The notes under the pieces: model-generated | What the model saw: only the letters and a program-made list of their open reading frames with translations | What the model was told of the DNA's origin: nothing | The model's database searches: none | Assembly: GCA_036850595.1 (NCBI GenBank) | Contig: CM072161.1 | Coordinates: 14,465,812 to 14,529,811, forward strand | Source of the DNA: Rhyacichthys aspro | Taxonomy: Eukaryota > Chordata > Actinopteri > Gobiiformes > Rhyacichthyidae | Length of the DNA: 64,000 nucleotides | Direction: 5' to 3' | Translations under genes and position numbers: made by a program | Shown: positions 26,701 to 41,121 of the stretch, piece by piece | How positions within the stretch are numbered: position 1 is the stretch's first letter | Layout: every line of letters starts with the position of its first letter

Positions 26701-29700
26701 CAGAAGTATATCCGACAACTAGTGCTGGCTGTGGAGCACCTGCACAGGGCTGGGGTTGTACACAGGTGAGCTTAAAGGAAGTCTGCAGAAAATAAAAATA
26801 CCATACATTTTATTACATTAGTTACAAGTTTGATGGAGTTGCCTTTGGCAAGATGCCATCCATAACCTGAACTGCTTTGTGTTTATGGGTTAAAGAGTTA
26901 AGATGTGAGTCAGGCATGATCCTCTTTCTCAAAGTATAGGTTAAGTCCTTATTGTACAAATTACAGTTAATCCAGATATGACCAGCTTGTCTGTTCAATA
27001 ACCAGTGTGATGCAACAACAACATTTAAATAAAACTGCTTGCTTTTCTTGTACACTATGTACAATTCAAAAACATACCTGTTGAAGAAATATGTTTTGAT
27101 ATCTCAGAATAAAAATTTCTTTATGCTGGGAACATCACATTTTAGAGCCTGGGAACTGAATTGGGGAGACAGCCTGTGTAGTTAACTGTATAACAGGATT
27201 TATAAGACTTAAGAGGGAATAGAAGACACACAATAGGCCCTCAAATTCAGCCAGCGTGACCCATATTGGGAGGGTCTGTGTATGTATCGGTGGAAGGGTT
27301 TAATACTCGCTGACCTCTTGTGCTTTGTTTGATAAGGACAGCATAGACAGGTTTACTGTAGGAACTGACATTTTCTGTTTTGCTTCGTTTTGCAGGGATC
27401 TGAAAATAGAAAACCTCTTGTTGGACGAACAGGACAACATAAAACTGATAGGTAATTTTAGAAACATTCCCATTTTTTCATCTCTGAATAAAATGTGATT
27501 GAGAAATTACATTATCTACAAATTCAGTCAGAATTAATATTTAGGTTGTTAAAAATAAAAGAATGTCTGTGAAACTAGTTTTGAAAGTATTTTCACAGCT
27601 GGTGCCTGTGGCAGTTAAGAGCAATAAGAGATCCTGTTAACTCTTACAAGCTCTCACCTTGGTGATAATCTGCTTCTGTTTGTGTGTTTAACCCTGTGAT
27701 GAGCCAGTGTTTAATCAGTGGGCAGGAAACCCAGCAATACCCAGCAATGTAGAAATAACACTGTTTATTCTGTCTCCTAGATTTTGGCCTCAGTAACTGT
27801 GCTGGCATCTTGGGATACTCGGATCCCTTCAGCACCCAGTGTGGAAGTCCAGCGTATGCCGCACCTGAGTTACTTTCACGGAAGAAGTATGGCCCTAAAG
27901 TAGATGTCTGGTCAATGTGAGTGTTTGAATTATTGTTGTTTAAGATAAAATAAATGTTTAGAGTAAATAGACATCATTGTTAATGGTAATGTTTTTTCTG
28001 TCCTTTAGCGGGGTGAACATGTATGCCATGCTGACCGGGACGCTGCCATTTACAGTCGAGCCTTTTAGTCTGAGAGCATTGCACCAGAAGATGGTAGACA
28101 AGGAAATGAATCCATTACCTCCCTCGCTCTCCACAGGTAAATACTTGCACAGATGTACACATAGTATGCAAATAACATTCAATACAAACGGTGCTATATC
28201 TGTAAATCATGTCTGTCATCTCCCTATTATCATACCCTAAAGATAGGCAGACATGCTTTCAAATGCTTTGTGAACACGCCTTATGGTTGAAAGCAATTTG
28301 ATTATAATGCCTAGATGTACAGTAATTGCAGGCTGTAAATAGATCTGTACTAAACAAAATACAGAGGTTTCAGATTAAGTAAAAAGGAATAATTGCTCTT
28401 ATTACCTGCTTTGTGAAAATGAAGCGATAGACTTAGTCATGTATTGAGCCGTCGTGGTGTTGGACATAATATCAAAGTCATTTTACCCTTTAAGTTTGTT
28501 CTCAAAGTCTTTTGACTCATTTTTTAGCTGTTGTAAGTAAATGTTTGTTTAAGTAAGCAGTTATCTTATGGAACTCTTAATAAAATCATCAAGAGAGAAA
28601 TATCAATCGCATATATCAAACGCAGTAAGCAGTGACAGTCACACTTCCGCATGACATAACAGCGTTGCCACTAATATGCAAAGCAGGGGCATGTACAACG
28701 CACTTACCCCAGACTTGTGACACAAAAATGCAATCTCCTCCATCATCATTTCTGTAATTATGGCGGACAAGAGCCAAGTTTATGTCAGTAGTACATGCAC
28801 TGTGCCAAGACGAAGGCAAAAAAAAAAAAAAAGGCACAGCGTTGCTTATATAAGCCTTCTAAAGTAGTGAAGATTTATTAAGATAGCATACTGTGGTGTT
28901 GCTAAATGTTTTAAGAGACATCATTGTGTAACATTGCAATTATGAACCTTATCTGCTTCAGCCGCCATTTGTCTTTTGAAAAAACTTCTGGAACCAGATC
29001 CAAACAAGCGACCAAACATTCATCAAGTCATGGCCGACTCTTGGCTACAGCTGGCCAACAAAAACACTGGAGCACCATACCTCAACAGGTGAGCACAAAA
29101 ATCATTTGAAAACCATTTGACAGCAAAATGTTTATTTTTTTTTCTTCTGAATTTTTATTCGACTTGAAGCACAACTCACTTGCTTAACTTTGTGTAGGAT
29201 TCACATAGAGGAAATAAACCACACAGTGTTGATGCACATGACAGAGAAGATGGGTTACAAACACAGTGAGGTGCTGAGTGCGGTCCTCACCAACCGCGCC
29301 TGCCACACTCTGGCCGTCTACTTCCTCCTCAACAAAAAAATGAAGAGACTTTCCAAAGAGTATAGGGTAAGAACCTCACTCACACCTGACCTCCCTTTAC
29401 AGCCAAGTTTGTGTAAAATGATTTATAATTATCTTTATATTTGTAGGAAATGCAGTTCCAAGAGAAAAAGAAAGGAGAGAAGCAGAAAAATGAATACTTC
29501 CAGACTCAGTGGAGGAAACATGTGGACAAGCTCACCATCCCGCCAAAACAGACCCCCGTTTACCTGGCTGTCAGCAAAGGGCCAAGCAAGGAGAAGAAAC
29601 ACAGAACAGGTGAGCACTCCTAGTAACCACAATAGGGATTTAGATGTACATATCCAGAAAATGTACAGCTTATTTATTTCATTTTACCTTTATTCACACA

Positions 29701-30874
29701 GGGTAGGTTGACTGAGCATGCATGTTCTTGTTCTACAACGAGCTGTCACACATACTGTACACGTAGTTACCCTGCAATTCATCCATCCATCCATGTATCC
29801 ATTCATCCATCCATCCCTCCTTCCGTCCACCCATTGTCTGTCTGTGTGTTCGTTCATCCATCCAACTGAGAAGAGACATCCTTCAATCGTAGGGTCTACA
29901 CACAAACACATTTAATGTCAAAGTCTTTCAAAAATGAAACTACGGTAAATTGGTGGTAAGAAAAATAGAAGAAAAGTAACTTTTGAAAGTCTCTTTATGA
30001 CATTTTGTGGTATGCAGAAGACTCATATGTCAAACTAGTTTTACAGTAAAGTCTGTAACAACAAATGTCATGAAATACTTGCTGGGCCGAATACTTGAAA
30101 CACTTTTCTTTTGCTTCAGGTTTATTGCGTGCCATAACTGGTGGCCATCGTAATTCCCCCCTGGCCCCTCCCGGCACGGTTGCTTCCTCCTCCATGGAGT
30201 ATCTGGAGATTCACCCTCTCTATCCCAACACACCGCAGCAACGGAGGCGCTTGGCCACTCTTCCACCTGTCAACACGAGCCCCGAACACAACATTCCCGC
30301 TCCACCTGCGCCCTCACCAATCGGCATGCACTCGTTTGGTTCCCTGTCCAAAGCTGAGCAAATTGAAGACACCCCTCCCGCGCCATGGTACAAACTAATC
30401 AACGGGACTCTATCCCCACCGCGCCACGTTTCTGCTTTTCAGCCCGACTCCTCTTACCTGAAAAAAGCCACAATCCCCAGCCCTCCTGTTCTTATTAACA
30501 ACCCCCAGCCCAAAAAGAGCACCTCAACAGAGTGGTGCGGTTCCTCTGATACAAGTGGCAGTCCCCCAAGCACCATAGGGAGCCCACCAGGAAGCTCTGC
30601 CTTCAGCCCGCCAAAGTCTGCTTTCCACCCTCTTAACCCCACTTCAGCCTTCAGCCCTCCATCGGCCAATAACAGCAGCAACAGCGATCCCGAGAGCCCC
30701 ACGCACCGCAGCAAGTTCCCCTCCATGGGAATAGGACAGATCTTAAAGAAGAAAGTCCCACTTCAGCCATTCACGTTTCGTCCGGAGCAGGTCGTGGAGG
30801 AGGTGGTGTCCCCGCCTCCGTATCCAATGCAGACTCTGCTTTGTGCATCAGGTGCACTAAAAACCCTTTGCTGA
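23760..30874 (+). CDS. hunk: Hormonally up-regulated neu-associated kinase (AMPK-like Ser/Thr kinase)
   Basis: Nine exons: 23760-23990, 26473-26765, 27396-27451, 27781-27916, 28009-28136, 28962-29088, 29198-29366, 29447-29609 and 30120-30874. They join in phase to 685 aa; human HUNK is about 714. The kinase core is intact: glycine loop LGEGSFAKV (from about residue 58), VAVK with Lys81, HRDLKIEN with catalytic Asp176, DFG at 194-196 and APE at 221-223. A short segment around HMTEKMGYKHSEVL matches the post-kinase HUNK region. The long Ser/Pro-rich tail, all in the last exon, is much less conserved, apart from FPSMGIGQILKKK near the end, which matches human FPMMGIGQMLRKR. Family role: SNF1/AMPK-related kinase, described in mammary tissue. 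Intron 1 is 2.5 kb and holds nothing I recognise. Confidence 0.95.
29777..29865 (+). repeat. ATCC tetranucleotide-rich tract in hunk intron 8
   Basis: Imperfect runs of atcc/ttcatcc, with the ATCC theme returning near 29855. Ordinary microsatellite-type sequence between exons 8 and 9 of hunk. Confidence 0.75.
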
Positions 30875-32400
30875 GGGATGGGACGCAAAGGAATAACAAA
30901 AAATAAAAGAAGTACAGAACGAGACCTCTCAAAGTTTAATGTACAGAAGATGGAGAGGTCTTCCAGAGCGGCCTTTGAACTGTGAATCTTTCTTTTTTTA
31001 ATTGATACTGAGCCACTTTTTCCATTTAATTGAACCTCCTTTAAAAGTAAAGGCGGTTTGAATTAATCATAATTGTCTTGTTACTGCTTTCATTATGTAA
31101 TAATAGGTGGTGACACATAAGATGAGATTTAAAACTGATCCCTGAGCAATGACTAAACCTCGCTGTGTCCCAGATACAGAGTGAACCTGGGACGTCATGT
31201 AATTCAAGGTGTACACATAGGCGCTTACAAACTGAACACTGTATTATAGATTTAAGAGATTGTCTCTTATGTAATATTGCTGTAACTGGTTACTAATTGA
31301 ACCGCATACTGATTCACACCAGCTAACGGAGCCCAACTCGTCCCCTGCCCCTGACTTAATGTGTTAGTGTTTTGTCTCTGTGAAAAATATATGATACCCA
31401 CTGACTTCCAGCCAGCTGGCACTGCATCCTCGAGGCTGACTGGATGAGAAGCGCACTGCACTATTCTTGAAACCAAAATCTGTAGTAATATGAGTGTTGA
31501 CCAGCTTTTACCTCACAGCATTGTTCATTCGTCCAAGTTATAGCGCTCAATTGTGTGGATATTGCCACCGTGTTGCAGTAGTGCCATTAGGGTGAACAGC
31601 CGATAGGTAGCAACCTTAGATTCATTCTCACTTTTTATACCGTTAAAAATAAACCATCCTTTAACACTGTTGATTCACAACTGTAACCTTTTATAGTTAG
31701 TGTTAAAGCACCTCAATGAGCCACAAGGAAACTGTAAAAGGTGTAGTGTGACTCTGTTACAGCAGGAACTAGTCTTCTGTAACACATAAAACAAGAAAAA
31801 AATTTAAAAAATGTAAAAAAACAGAGCAACAAAGCCTTATGAAACTGCCAAACCTCGCAAAAAGCTGTAGGTATAAAGAACCGCTTGGAATATGTACCAT
31901 CTATGAGAAAATTCAGTTCCTTTTTGTCTTAATGATGTAGTTTGTGCAATAGTCTTAAGTGTTAACTGCAATGACAAGTATTTGCCAAGTGCTCTTTTGA
32001 GCGCAATGTGAAAATCGTGCTTGTAAATAAGATTACGACTGCTGTGTTCTGTCACTTGCGCTGTTCTGTACGAAGGGATTCTATGAAGTTACAAGATCAA
32101 CACACCTTTAGTTACTACTGAAAACAATTTGATTCCACAATGAAGCTTCCACAGGCGCATTAGGCTGTATCACTGTTAATGTAGAATCTCTTCCCATCAA
32201 ACTGAGATGTTGCATGCAATGTTTCACGAGTCAAACTGTTTTGTCACCTTTTTGAAAATGATGTCTTTGTACTTTTTTCTTGTTGATACTGAGATTGATA
32301 CAGACTTGGGGGGGTCTTTTGTAAGATTTTGTAATGGATGGTTTTGTTGGAGTGTCAAGAGATTTCTATGCTGTATAAAGTATTTTAAATATTTATACTG
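30875..32400 (+). other. hunk: Probable hunk 3' untranslated region
   Basis: Non-coding sequence follows the hunk stop. A plausible AATAAA is at 31648-31653. Another at 30902-30907 is only 27 bases past the stop and less likely. The true end is not determined by the sequence. Confidence 0.4.
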
Positions 32401-34885
32401 AATTTATGATGCGTCTGTCTGATCTTTTAAGTGCACTGTCTGGTTTGTAGAAAATACAGTATGTACACTGGATACATTTCTATGTAAATAACTGTTAATT
32501 TAAAATATAGCCTATTAGAAAGTAATTCTATAAGAATCCTCACACTTTCTAGTTAATTTATGGGTAATTCACACAGAGCCTGAAGCATATATCATTCCTA
32601 AAGCACTTAGCAGCTTTGAGAGTTAATGAACATTGACCCTCCCACTAAAGAGGTTTCTGCTGATTTACAACCGCACCACCATCGTGCCACTTGTCTCACA
32701 TAACGTATACATTTCCCACGAGACACCTGTGTTAAGCAAAAGCAGCCGTCCGACAGCTGAAGGGCCCCTAGTCCTGACGCAGACTTACCCAGCTAACCCT
32801 CCCGTCACACAAACAGGTTGTAGACACTAATCTACTCAGCTGTGGCTCCCCCTGTTCCCCGTCATAAACCTCTTTGGGTGACACTGGCCTGACGAGACAA
32901 AGACGGGGGGGTCACCAAAGCCCTGAGACAAACAGGACAACATGCATAAACAGGTCCGTCTGATTGAACCACTGTGGCTAAGCTGATAAAAGGGGCAAGA
33001 GTGGCTCCAAAATGCATTACAGCCAGAGCCCTTTGTTTATCAAAGACATGCGGACAGTTAGTCACAATCCCCGGGCGGTCCACAGTGAGACAAATAGGAT
33101 GTGGCAATAAATAATGTGGCTTATCCACAGCTCTGAGTGAAAGGGATGTGCACTCCACAGGGCACTTACAGGTAACCTAACCTCAGCATTTCTCAGACTA
33201 GAGGATAAGTAGACTAAAAAACTGCTAATGACAGAAAGGGGTTGCTGCTGTTATAACTGAATGATTACACATTAAGAAACTTATTACTGTTGGTAATTGT
33301 TTTAAAAGACTGGCACAGAGATTTATATGAACCATTAGTGCAATAAAACAGGTAAACAAAAATTTTGATCTAGAGCCAGATTTTAAAGTAAGTCTACATG
33401 CATCTTTTAGAAGACAAACCCTAAAGTGAAAGATACATAATAAAATATTCCTCACATACTTATTTTTAAAATAGCCATCTGTAAAACCATGAAAAAAAGC
33501 TTATAATTGCTCCATTTTGTAATTTGAAGCTTTAAATGGTGTTTTCACAGAAACAGAAAGCCTTAATTCAAAGTTTGTGTGGCGCCTTTTTTGATTACTA
33601 AGGTCTAACATCCAATTAAAACCCCAAGAGAAATAAAAGTATTGAATCTTTTGAGGAAACAAGAATGAGATAAGACTTAATCTTAAAATGGCACAGAAGA
33701 TTCATACTGGGGAGATAAAAGTCATTTTCTTTGACATGTAGATTATTTCAGAGTTAATCTGTCCATAAAGAGGTCAAGTAAGTCCTTATCAAGCAAAATA
33801 AACTCCTCCCTCCCCATAAGCAGAGATGGGGAGTGTACTCAGCACATATATTATGATCATATTTTGGATTAATATTGAGAGTCTGACTGCTTTTCCCACG
33901 TGCTCCGAAAAAGAATGATGACCTCCATGAAGGATCAATATTGAACCTTGGATTATTAACATAAAAATATCAATACTGGGTGAATTATGGATGGTCTATA
34001 AATTCAATAAGAGGTGAACATGAACTGTACGTTACTTCTGTCAATCTGTTCTGGCTTAGATCCCAATGACACTAATCCTGTTTTCAGTCCCCTTATTCTC
34101 AGATACACACCAGGGTGTCAATGGCAACAGGGCAGGCCTTTGTGTCTGAGGAGATCCACAATTTACTCACTACACTGCCACCGGGTAAGAGTTCATGACC
34201 ACACACAGTCACTAAAGAGCCCAGTCCAACCTCCGAGACCGATACTAGCTCCGTCAGCAGTTTTAAATGTGAAGAACAGAAGAAAGACTACCTGGCTGTC
34301 CACATAGACATGGGGGAAATAAACAAGCAGATGTTTCTAATGAACTAGGAGGCTTTGAGCACTCACAGGGGATTTGGGTTATTCTGTCAGACGAGTCTCC
34401 AACAGGACGGCTATCCTGTTTGATCAGACACAGAGGAGGGTGGTTAATGAAACGAGAAGGATGGGTTTAGCAGATTTGACACTTCAGCCTTGAGGTCCAA
34501 TCAGAACCGTTTCTTAAATTCTCCAACCAGTGTCAAATTTAAGTACTTTTCAGGCACTTACAAGACCCATGAATGTGTTAAATGATATTTTCAAAAATAT
34601 TCAATATTTAATACTAGTACAAAAAACTAAAACTAAACAGAGTTTTGTAAAACCAGAAGAAAAAAAATTCAAATTCAAACATTGTAAGCTCCCAAGCTCC
34701 TAAGGAGGTTAAACAGCCATAAGACAGACAATACAGGTTCTTTATATTTTGAGCTATCTATGAGCTATAGAAAAGAAAAGTAACAAGAGCTGATGTTATT
34801 GACTGATCTTGTAAGAAAGAGGGTAACAAAACAGAATTTTGTAAGAAAGCACTGTTGAAGTGTGGCTCCTTTGTTAGAGAAAATA

Positions 34886-34979
<94 letters not shown>

Positions 34980-36700
34980 GGCAACTGTGAGTGTTGGGAT
35001 AGAATAAAATATCCTTAACAATTCATTAAAGTTTTTAAAGTTGTGTGTGTGTGTTAATCACTAGAAACTGATAAAATAACAGATTTTTTGCTTGACACCA
35101 TTATTATATTCTACTTGAAATAATGTCATAATACTCATAATGAGCATAACATTAGTTTTACCCAGAACCATAAAAACAAATATTTTCCTCCACAACAAAT
35201 TACACTCTCTTCACTGCATGAAAAAGAAAAAAAACAAAGAACACAAGCAGATTGTAAAGTTGGCACACAGGTGGCACTCCTCGAGATATTTTTTCTCTCA
35301 AAAACAAGATCAGAAATTCAATCAAAGAGCAGAGCTCAGCCAATCAGAACTCAGTGTCTGTGGCAACAGCAGCCTCAGTGAGAGCTGCCATTGGTCAGAT
35401 GGATGATACAGGAAAGCCTGTAATTGGATGGTTGTGTGTCGAGGCTTCATTGCCTCCATGGCAACATTGCTTCCTTATTGCTTAGGGAAGGTGAAAAGGA
35501 GGGAAAAAGGGGAGGCGACTTTTACTCAGACACTGCCTCTGCATTATTCATCCTTTGTCCCCGAGCGCTTGTAGAAGTGTACATGCACTGACTGACGTGC
35601 ATGTGTTCACGCTTCACTGTTGGTCTAAGCATGGGTGGTAATGATTGGTTGAGACTCAAAGGGTGAATGGGGTGAGACCGGTGCAATACTTGCACTCAGC
35701 AGTGCAATGCATCCAGCAACATGGACTCTATATATAAAACAGCTCAGGAGCTTTTCACTGCCAGGCTCACCTTAATTACACCATGAGCCTTTAAGCTGTG
35801 CTGCTTTAATGGAAACACCTTTTTAGATAAGACAGGCGTGTTACCGGCTGTAACAGTGCACATCTGGGCAGCCGGCTGCTTGGCTGTGTTGCATCATCCA
35901 TCTATCTCCACACAGGGTGCATCCTCCACCCAAAGAACTGGGTGAAAACAACAACACCGGCACCACCCACGAGATCCAGAAACAACAACAAACCATGCGG
36001 CTTGTTTGTTGTTGTTTTGACTTTTTTTCCAGCAGACGAGGGAGGGGTGAATGAAAGAGAGGAGGGGAAAAGAGGGGCAAGGGTGGGGTTAGCAGTGAGA
36101 AAAACATCGCGCAGAGATTAGGGTGGGGGTTCGCAGTGGACTCCTCCCCCCACGTCTGTGTGTGAGCATGAGCGGGGTATAACGTCGATTGACAGACGTG
36201 CCGGCCAGCGAGCTGGATGGCTGTTCCTCAGGCAGCCAACATGATGATGAGATGGCAACAGGCACTCAGCATAGCACGTGCTCTCAGTTGCCATCACAAC
36301 CAGGCCTTGGATACAGCGTGCTGGTTGGCCGTTTCTAACTGTTGTTGTTCTGTGCGGCTGATGAAACCTCGTGGGTGAGGGAGGGCAAGCGGTACAGCAT
36401 GTAGCTGTTTTCCCGCCTTGGCAAAAAGTGTTGCTAGGCATATCCGAGGTCAGTTGCTTAGTAAACAAACATTTAATGTTATCAACCTCCCATCAACCCC
36501 AAAGACCCCTAACTTTCTTGTTTAATTCCTAAATCCAGGAGATAATTACAAACAAAGAGGGATAAGCTGCTCATCCCCAACAATCTGAGCAAAGAAAAAG
36601 AAACATTTAAATAGATTATTCTGATAGTTAGCAGTTTGAGTGGGTTAAATCCATTAAAATTCACATTAAAATAGTGAAATATACCTTTTTCTAACATGTC
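32401..36700. other. Intergenic region between hunk and mis18a
   Basis: About 4.3 kb without a recognisable exon. Apart from the (TAA)n microsatellite I see no structured feature. The longest open frame, about 116 codons on the minus strand near 36118-36468, has a composition unlike a conserved protein and no family motif. Confidence 0.5.
34882..34978. repeat. (TAA)n microsatellite
   Basis: About thirty uninterrupted TAA units on the plus strand. On the minus strand it yields a spurious poly-tyrosine frame. A long pure array like this is usually highly variable between individuals. Confidence 0.97.
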
Positions 36701-37406
36701 ACAATTTTATTATTAGACAAGACACTACAAAATTGGGCATTTATGTACAAACAATAACAAGAAGAGATGAATTAAATCAAGGAATGAAAAAAAAAATGGA
36801 TGCTTTAAGCAAAAGGAGCTCCATTATAAAAAGTCAGTTCTTCAACACATGTACATGGTGAGCAACAGTGTAAATGAAACTGAATGATCTGCAATATTGT
36901 GTGGCTTGAGGTTTCCATTTTCGAGGGAGAGAACAAAGGAAAAAAAAGTGTGTGTGTGTGGCCTGGCCTCGCATGGCTGGATCAATACTGCATTCTGCTG
37001 AGTGTGCAGCTTGCTTGATGAAATCCTGGACAAATAAACATTCTGCTCATGGCGTATGTTCACTCTGCACCGAGCCTCACCGAGGAGATGGTGCCATGCA
37101 CCATGGGAGGCTGGCTGACAACGTGATTGATTACAAGTGTGGCCGCTCTTTGTTTCGCCATCGGTAAATCAGGACAAAGCAGCGTACAAGCTAAGTGTAT
37201 GCGACTGTAGGTGTTTGTGAGCAAGGTGAGTCTAGGACAAACCTGTAACGGAGGGATTGTGTGCTGTGATGCATCTCAAAGAAAACAGCATTAGATTAAG
37301 GTATGGGTAAGAACTGTAGATATTGAACGTGCGCGTCCAGCATCTTGATACGAAACCCACCGAGGAAGACTGCCGTTCATCATTGTCAGGGTTCATCACA
37401 TCTGTC

Positions 37407-40400
37407 TTACAGGCCAGATTCGATCTCCTCCAACCTCTGCGCCATGGACACAACCATTAATTTCATCTGAAGGAGGAAAGGGTAACATTAATGGTGCGCA
37501 AGGTTTCCGTATGTAGAAGGAAAACAAGCAAGCATATTCAGGGGAAAATATGGATATGAATTAGATGTAGATGAAGATGCGAACACACAGAAAATGGACA
37601 GGTGGGAAATAAAACAATCAGCAGGAAGCATTGGAGAAGGAGAAAGTAGGGAGGGGTAAAGATAATTGGAAAAGGGGAAGAAATGGGAGAATGGCAGACT
37701 CCAGGGGGATACTGGTCAGGGATGGATGGCTGTGTTGGAGAGAAAGAAGGCGGGGTTTTGGGGAAGCAGCAGGTCAGTGAGTGTAGGCTACCAGATTGAA
37801 AAAAACCCAAACAAGTGTCTACAAGTCACTCAGACAGAATACATTAAAGAATCACCAGGAGGGATGATGCCATTATCAAATACACTATAGATGAGGGCAC
37901 AGACATCCATGAATAAAACACCAAACAGAGACAAGCAAATGAAAAAAATGTGACAGGGCTGTTTCAGTATTAAAAAGATTTAATTTATCTAAACAAATCG
38001 TGTTATTAAACTGGCCACCACATTTTTCAATTCAGAATATGTCTGAGAGGAAGGTGAACTCAGTAGGGTACGTTTCCTGCCAAGGCCATATGCCATAATT
38101 CATTCAAACAGTCCATCTCGCAAAAGGCACAAGAATTTCCAAGCACGCCCACTATTGATCTACTCCTAAATTTAATGCTTTCGTCCTTGGTCCATGCCGC
38201 GCCCTCACCAAAGTTTCATGAATTTCACTGCTGTCATTTTTATTATTATGTTGGAAAAAAGCAACAGGCAAGGACAATTGCGTTAATAAAATTTATCGGT
38301 CTAGACATTTGTTTGTTTTCATTTATACTTTATCTAATGGGCTACAATTAACTCACACATAAAGTCTTCAATAGGCCTAATAGTTTGTGGTGGCAGATGT
38401 TATGACGATATGCAGTAATATAAATTCCAAAGCTGTTCAAATAATCCAATCACAGGCAGCACTGGGTAAAGAAGACTATAAAATCACCCATAATTTATAC
38501 AATCAGTGTGAGAGTCACTTTAATCTACAGTTTTTAATCTACAGCCTTGAACTACTTCCACTGGGACTAAACACAATCAATGATGAGAGGGATTCAAGTT
38601 GTAACCTAAACTGCAAGTCTGTTCATTTCATCTACATGTTATGCTTACGTTTCAGCTGACAAAAGATTAGACTTGGCTGTATGAGAAACTGAAAAGTGAA
38701 TCATTTTGTACCATGTGAATGTGAAATTACATAAGTGAAAAGATAATTACAGCTGGAGGTTATCCAAGTAACATACACAATAATGACTGGGAGTGTTCTG
38801 ACATTAGGAGACCTATATTTGCACGAAACATGCCTTATACAACATAACATGCAAATTTCTTGTTATCCTTAAAGATGTATAACTTGTTATACTTAAACTG
38901 TCAGAAGGACTATTATCACAAGACTATGGATCAACTGTCAGTGACATACATTCAGTACAATGCCTAATTTACCCTATGATCAAAACATGTTTTTCTTCTA
39001 ACAAAGATTCCTCAGCATGCCCCCTTAGATCTTTTGTCCCTGGTCCAAGAGGCTGTGCAGTTCTCTGACTCACTATCACCACCTACAGGACAATTTGTGC
39101 TAATTGGTCATTTTAAACAAAGGAGATAGACATAACTTGGAAATGTAAAAACTACCCTCTTAATTTTGTTCTTCTTCATTTAAAGAAAAAGAAAATTCAC
39201 CAAAAAGTCTCTTCTATCACTATGTTCTTTCTAAAAAGGAAAAAAGTAATGTATAGGTTAATAAAATACAATGGCTTTAAATAAATAGTATACAGTAGAA
39301 TACAAAAATGCATATATCTTGTATCTACTTATTAAAAAGGGCACATATTTTAGTTATCTTTTGTCGGACCACAACAAAGAGGGATGAGGTAATGTCTGAT
39401 ATAAGGGTCTGCCGATCACAGCAGTAAGGGCTTCCCAGAACAAAGCTGATGTCATTCTTCGTGCAACCTGTGAATTGATAATCAATGTGAACCACTCTGA
39501 GCTAATGATTTGAAAGCATAGACACAAGATCGGTCAGAGACAAACTAATTTCTGGTAAGTGATTGTTTTCAATTATAGTTTTTTTTTTAACAAATAATCG
39601 TGTAATGAATAAATGTTACCTGTGGATTGAATTTAAAATTGTATGTATATTTTAAACATGTACATTATACAATTGGGTACAGTATTCTGTTGCATATAAC
39701 AGAAAAAAAATTGTCTTGTGGCAAAACAAAACCAGGAGAAGCAGACAAAGAAAAGCAGCAGCAATAATTTACCTCTGTCAGTTGTTGCTCCACTATGCCT
39801 CTGTACTCCAGTGTCACCGGCTGCTCTTCAGGGCCCTCTGCTGCCAACATCTGGTTTGCAGAACCCAGCACATAACTGCAACAACAATTTGTGTTAATTA
39901 CGAATATATGTATGTTACACAATAACAGGAATAATTAGGGAAAGTTAAATCAAATAATATTCCAAATCTGTGGCATAACAAATGTGAAGCACAATTAGGT
40001 TTTAATACTTGTTTTTAGTAAGTAAAATATTTTCATGGATGAACATACCTGTCAATGTCTGCTACATTGAGCCAGAACGTAAACCTTTTGTGGTCCAGTT
40101 TCTTGGGGGTGGATGAATAAACCATGCCGATAACGGAGTGACATCCTTGACATATGAGATCCACAATCAGACTGCAAACATATAACAAAAAACATTCAGT
40201 GAGGAAGGCAGAGAGCTTTATTCAAACATATGCTAACATAATGCAAGATGCTTATTTGCTATTCCACTCTTAATAAACATACAGCTTGATATTAGGAATA
40301 CATATTGATGTTGAATATGGTGTTCCTACAGCCATTGATGGGCATGTTGATGTTGCATTAATGACAACAAATTTTCTAAAAATTTCTTATTAAGAGTCTT

Positions 40401-41121
40401 ACTGAAATGGGACATTTTTTTTATCTTGCTCTGTCAAGCCCACCTAGAACTAGACACATTTAAAGATTTGACGATGTGAAGAAATGCGAGTGTGAGAAAT
40501 TGTATTAGGTTGTGGTTTAAGACTGCCCAGAGACACATATTACATTCTAATTCTCATTTTTTGTTAGACTGGTACAGTACATATTTATATTTATGTCCCA
40601 TTAAGAAATTGCTCTATAGATTATTTCTGTTTATTGTCCTCTCCAAAAGTGAGGACAATAAAAAGAGGAACAAAAAAGATTTTACAAAGAAAAAAGTTTT
40701 GTTCTTTGGGGATAACCTTACCAGAGAGATCTTTTTTCCGGTTCATACATTCGTGTTTCTTCTCCAACCAGGACATTATTAGTGACTCCTAGAACCAAAA
40801 CAGAAACAGGTGAGCAGGGTAGTCGTTTTAATGATATTACAAATTATATTCGGAAAAAAACATAACCAAGACGAAAACAACAAAAACCCACTCACGTTTT
40901 AACCGTATTTGATTCTGAGAGTCTTCACTCCCGTCCCAGGACATCGAGTCTCCCACTGGAAGCTTGCACTTCCCGCAGATGAACACTACAGGCCCGTCGT
41001 CCTCCTCTTCCTCTACTTGTCCAAATAACTTTTCTTCGATTACTGAGGAGTCTGTACTCGTTTCAAAAGTCCTGCCTAAAGCTTTCGGTTGGTGCTGCGA
41101 TAATTTTTGTCTGGTCGCCAT
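37407..41121 (-). CDS. mis18a: Mis18 kinetochore protein A
   Basis: Exons: 40896-41121, 40722-40788, 40049-40171, 39773-39875 and, less certainly, 37407-37466, giving 192 aa (human is 233, with a longer N-terminus). The Mis18/Yippee-type zinc fold is visible as two CxxC pairs: Cys49/Cys52 (ICGKCKLPVG) and Cys105/Cys108 (LICQGCHSVIG). Family role: part of the Mis18 complex that licenses new CENP-A loading at centromeres after mitosis. The last exon lies beyond a 2.3-kb intron. It has a clean acceptor, is in phase and encodes a short helix (MAQRLEEIESGL) resembling the C-terminal coiled coil of the family. The start ATG has a good context (GAGATGG); the frame is open further upstream without another ATG. 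The gene is head to head with haus1. Confidence 0.9.
37467..39772 (-). other. mis18a: Large intron 4 of mis18a
   Basis: About 2.3 kb between the fourth and the inferred last exon. I see no exon, repeat array or RNA gene in it. If the last exon is wrong, the true terminal exon should be sought here. Confidence 0.5.

Noticed and set aside
34758..35021. 87-codon poly-tyrosine frame on the minus strand
   Set aside because: It is the translation of the (TAA)n microsatellite.
35720..35745. TATA-like tatatataaaa in the hunk-mis18a spacer
   Set aside because: No first exon or start codon with coding follow-through lies downstream on either strand.
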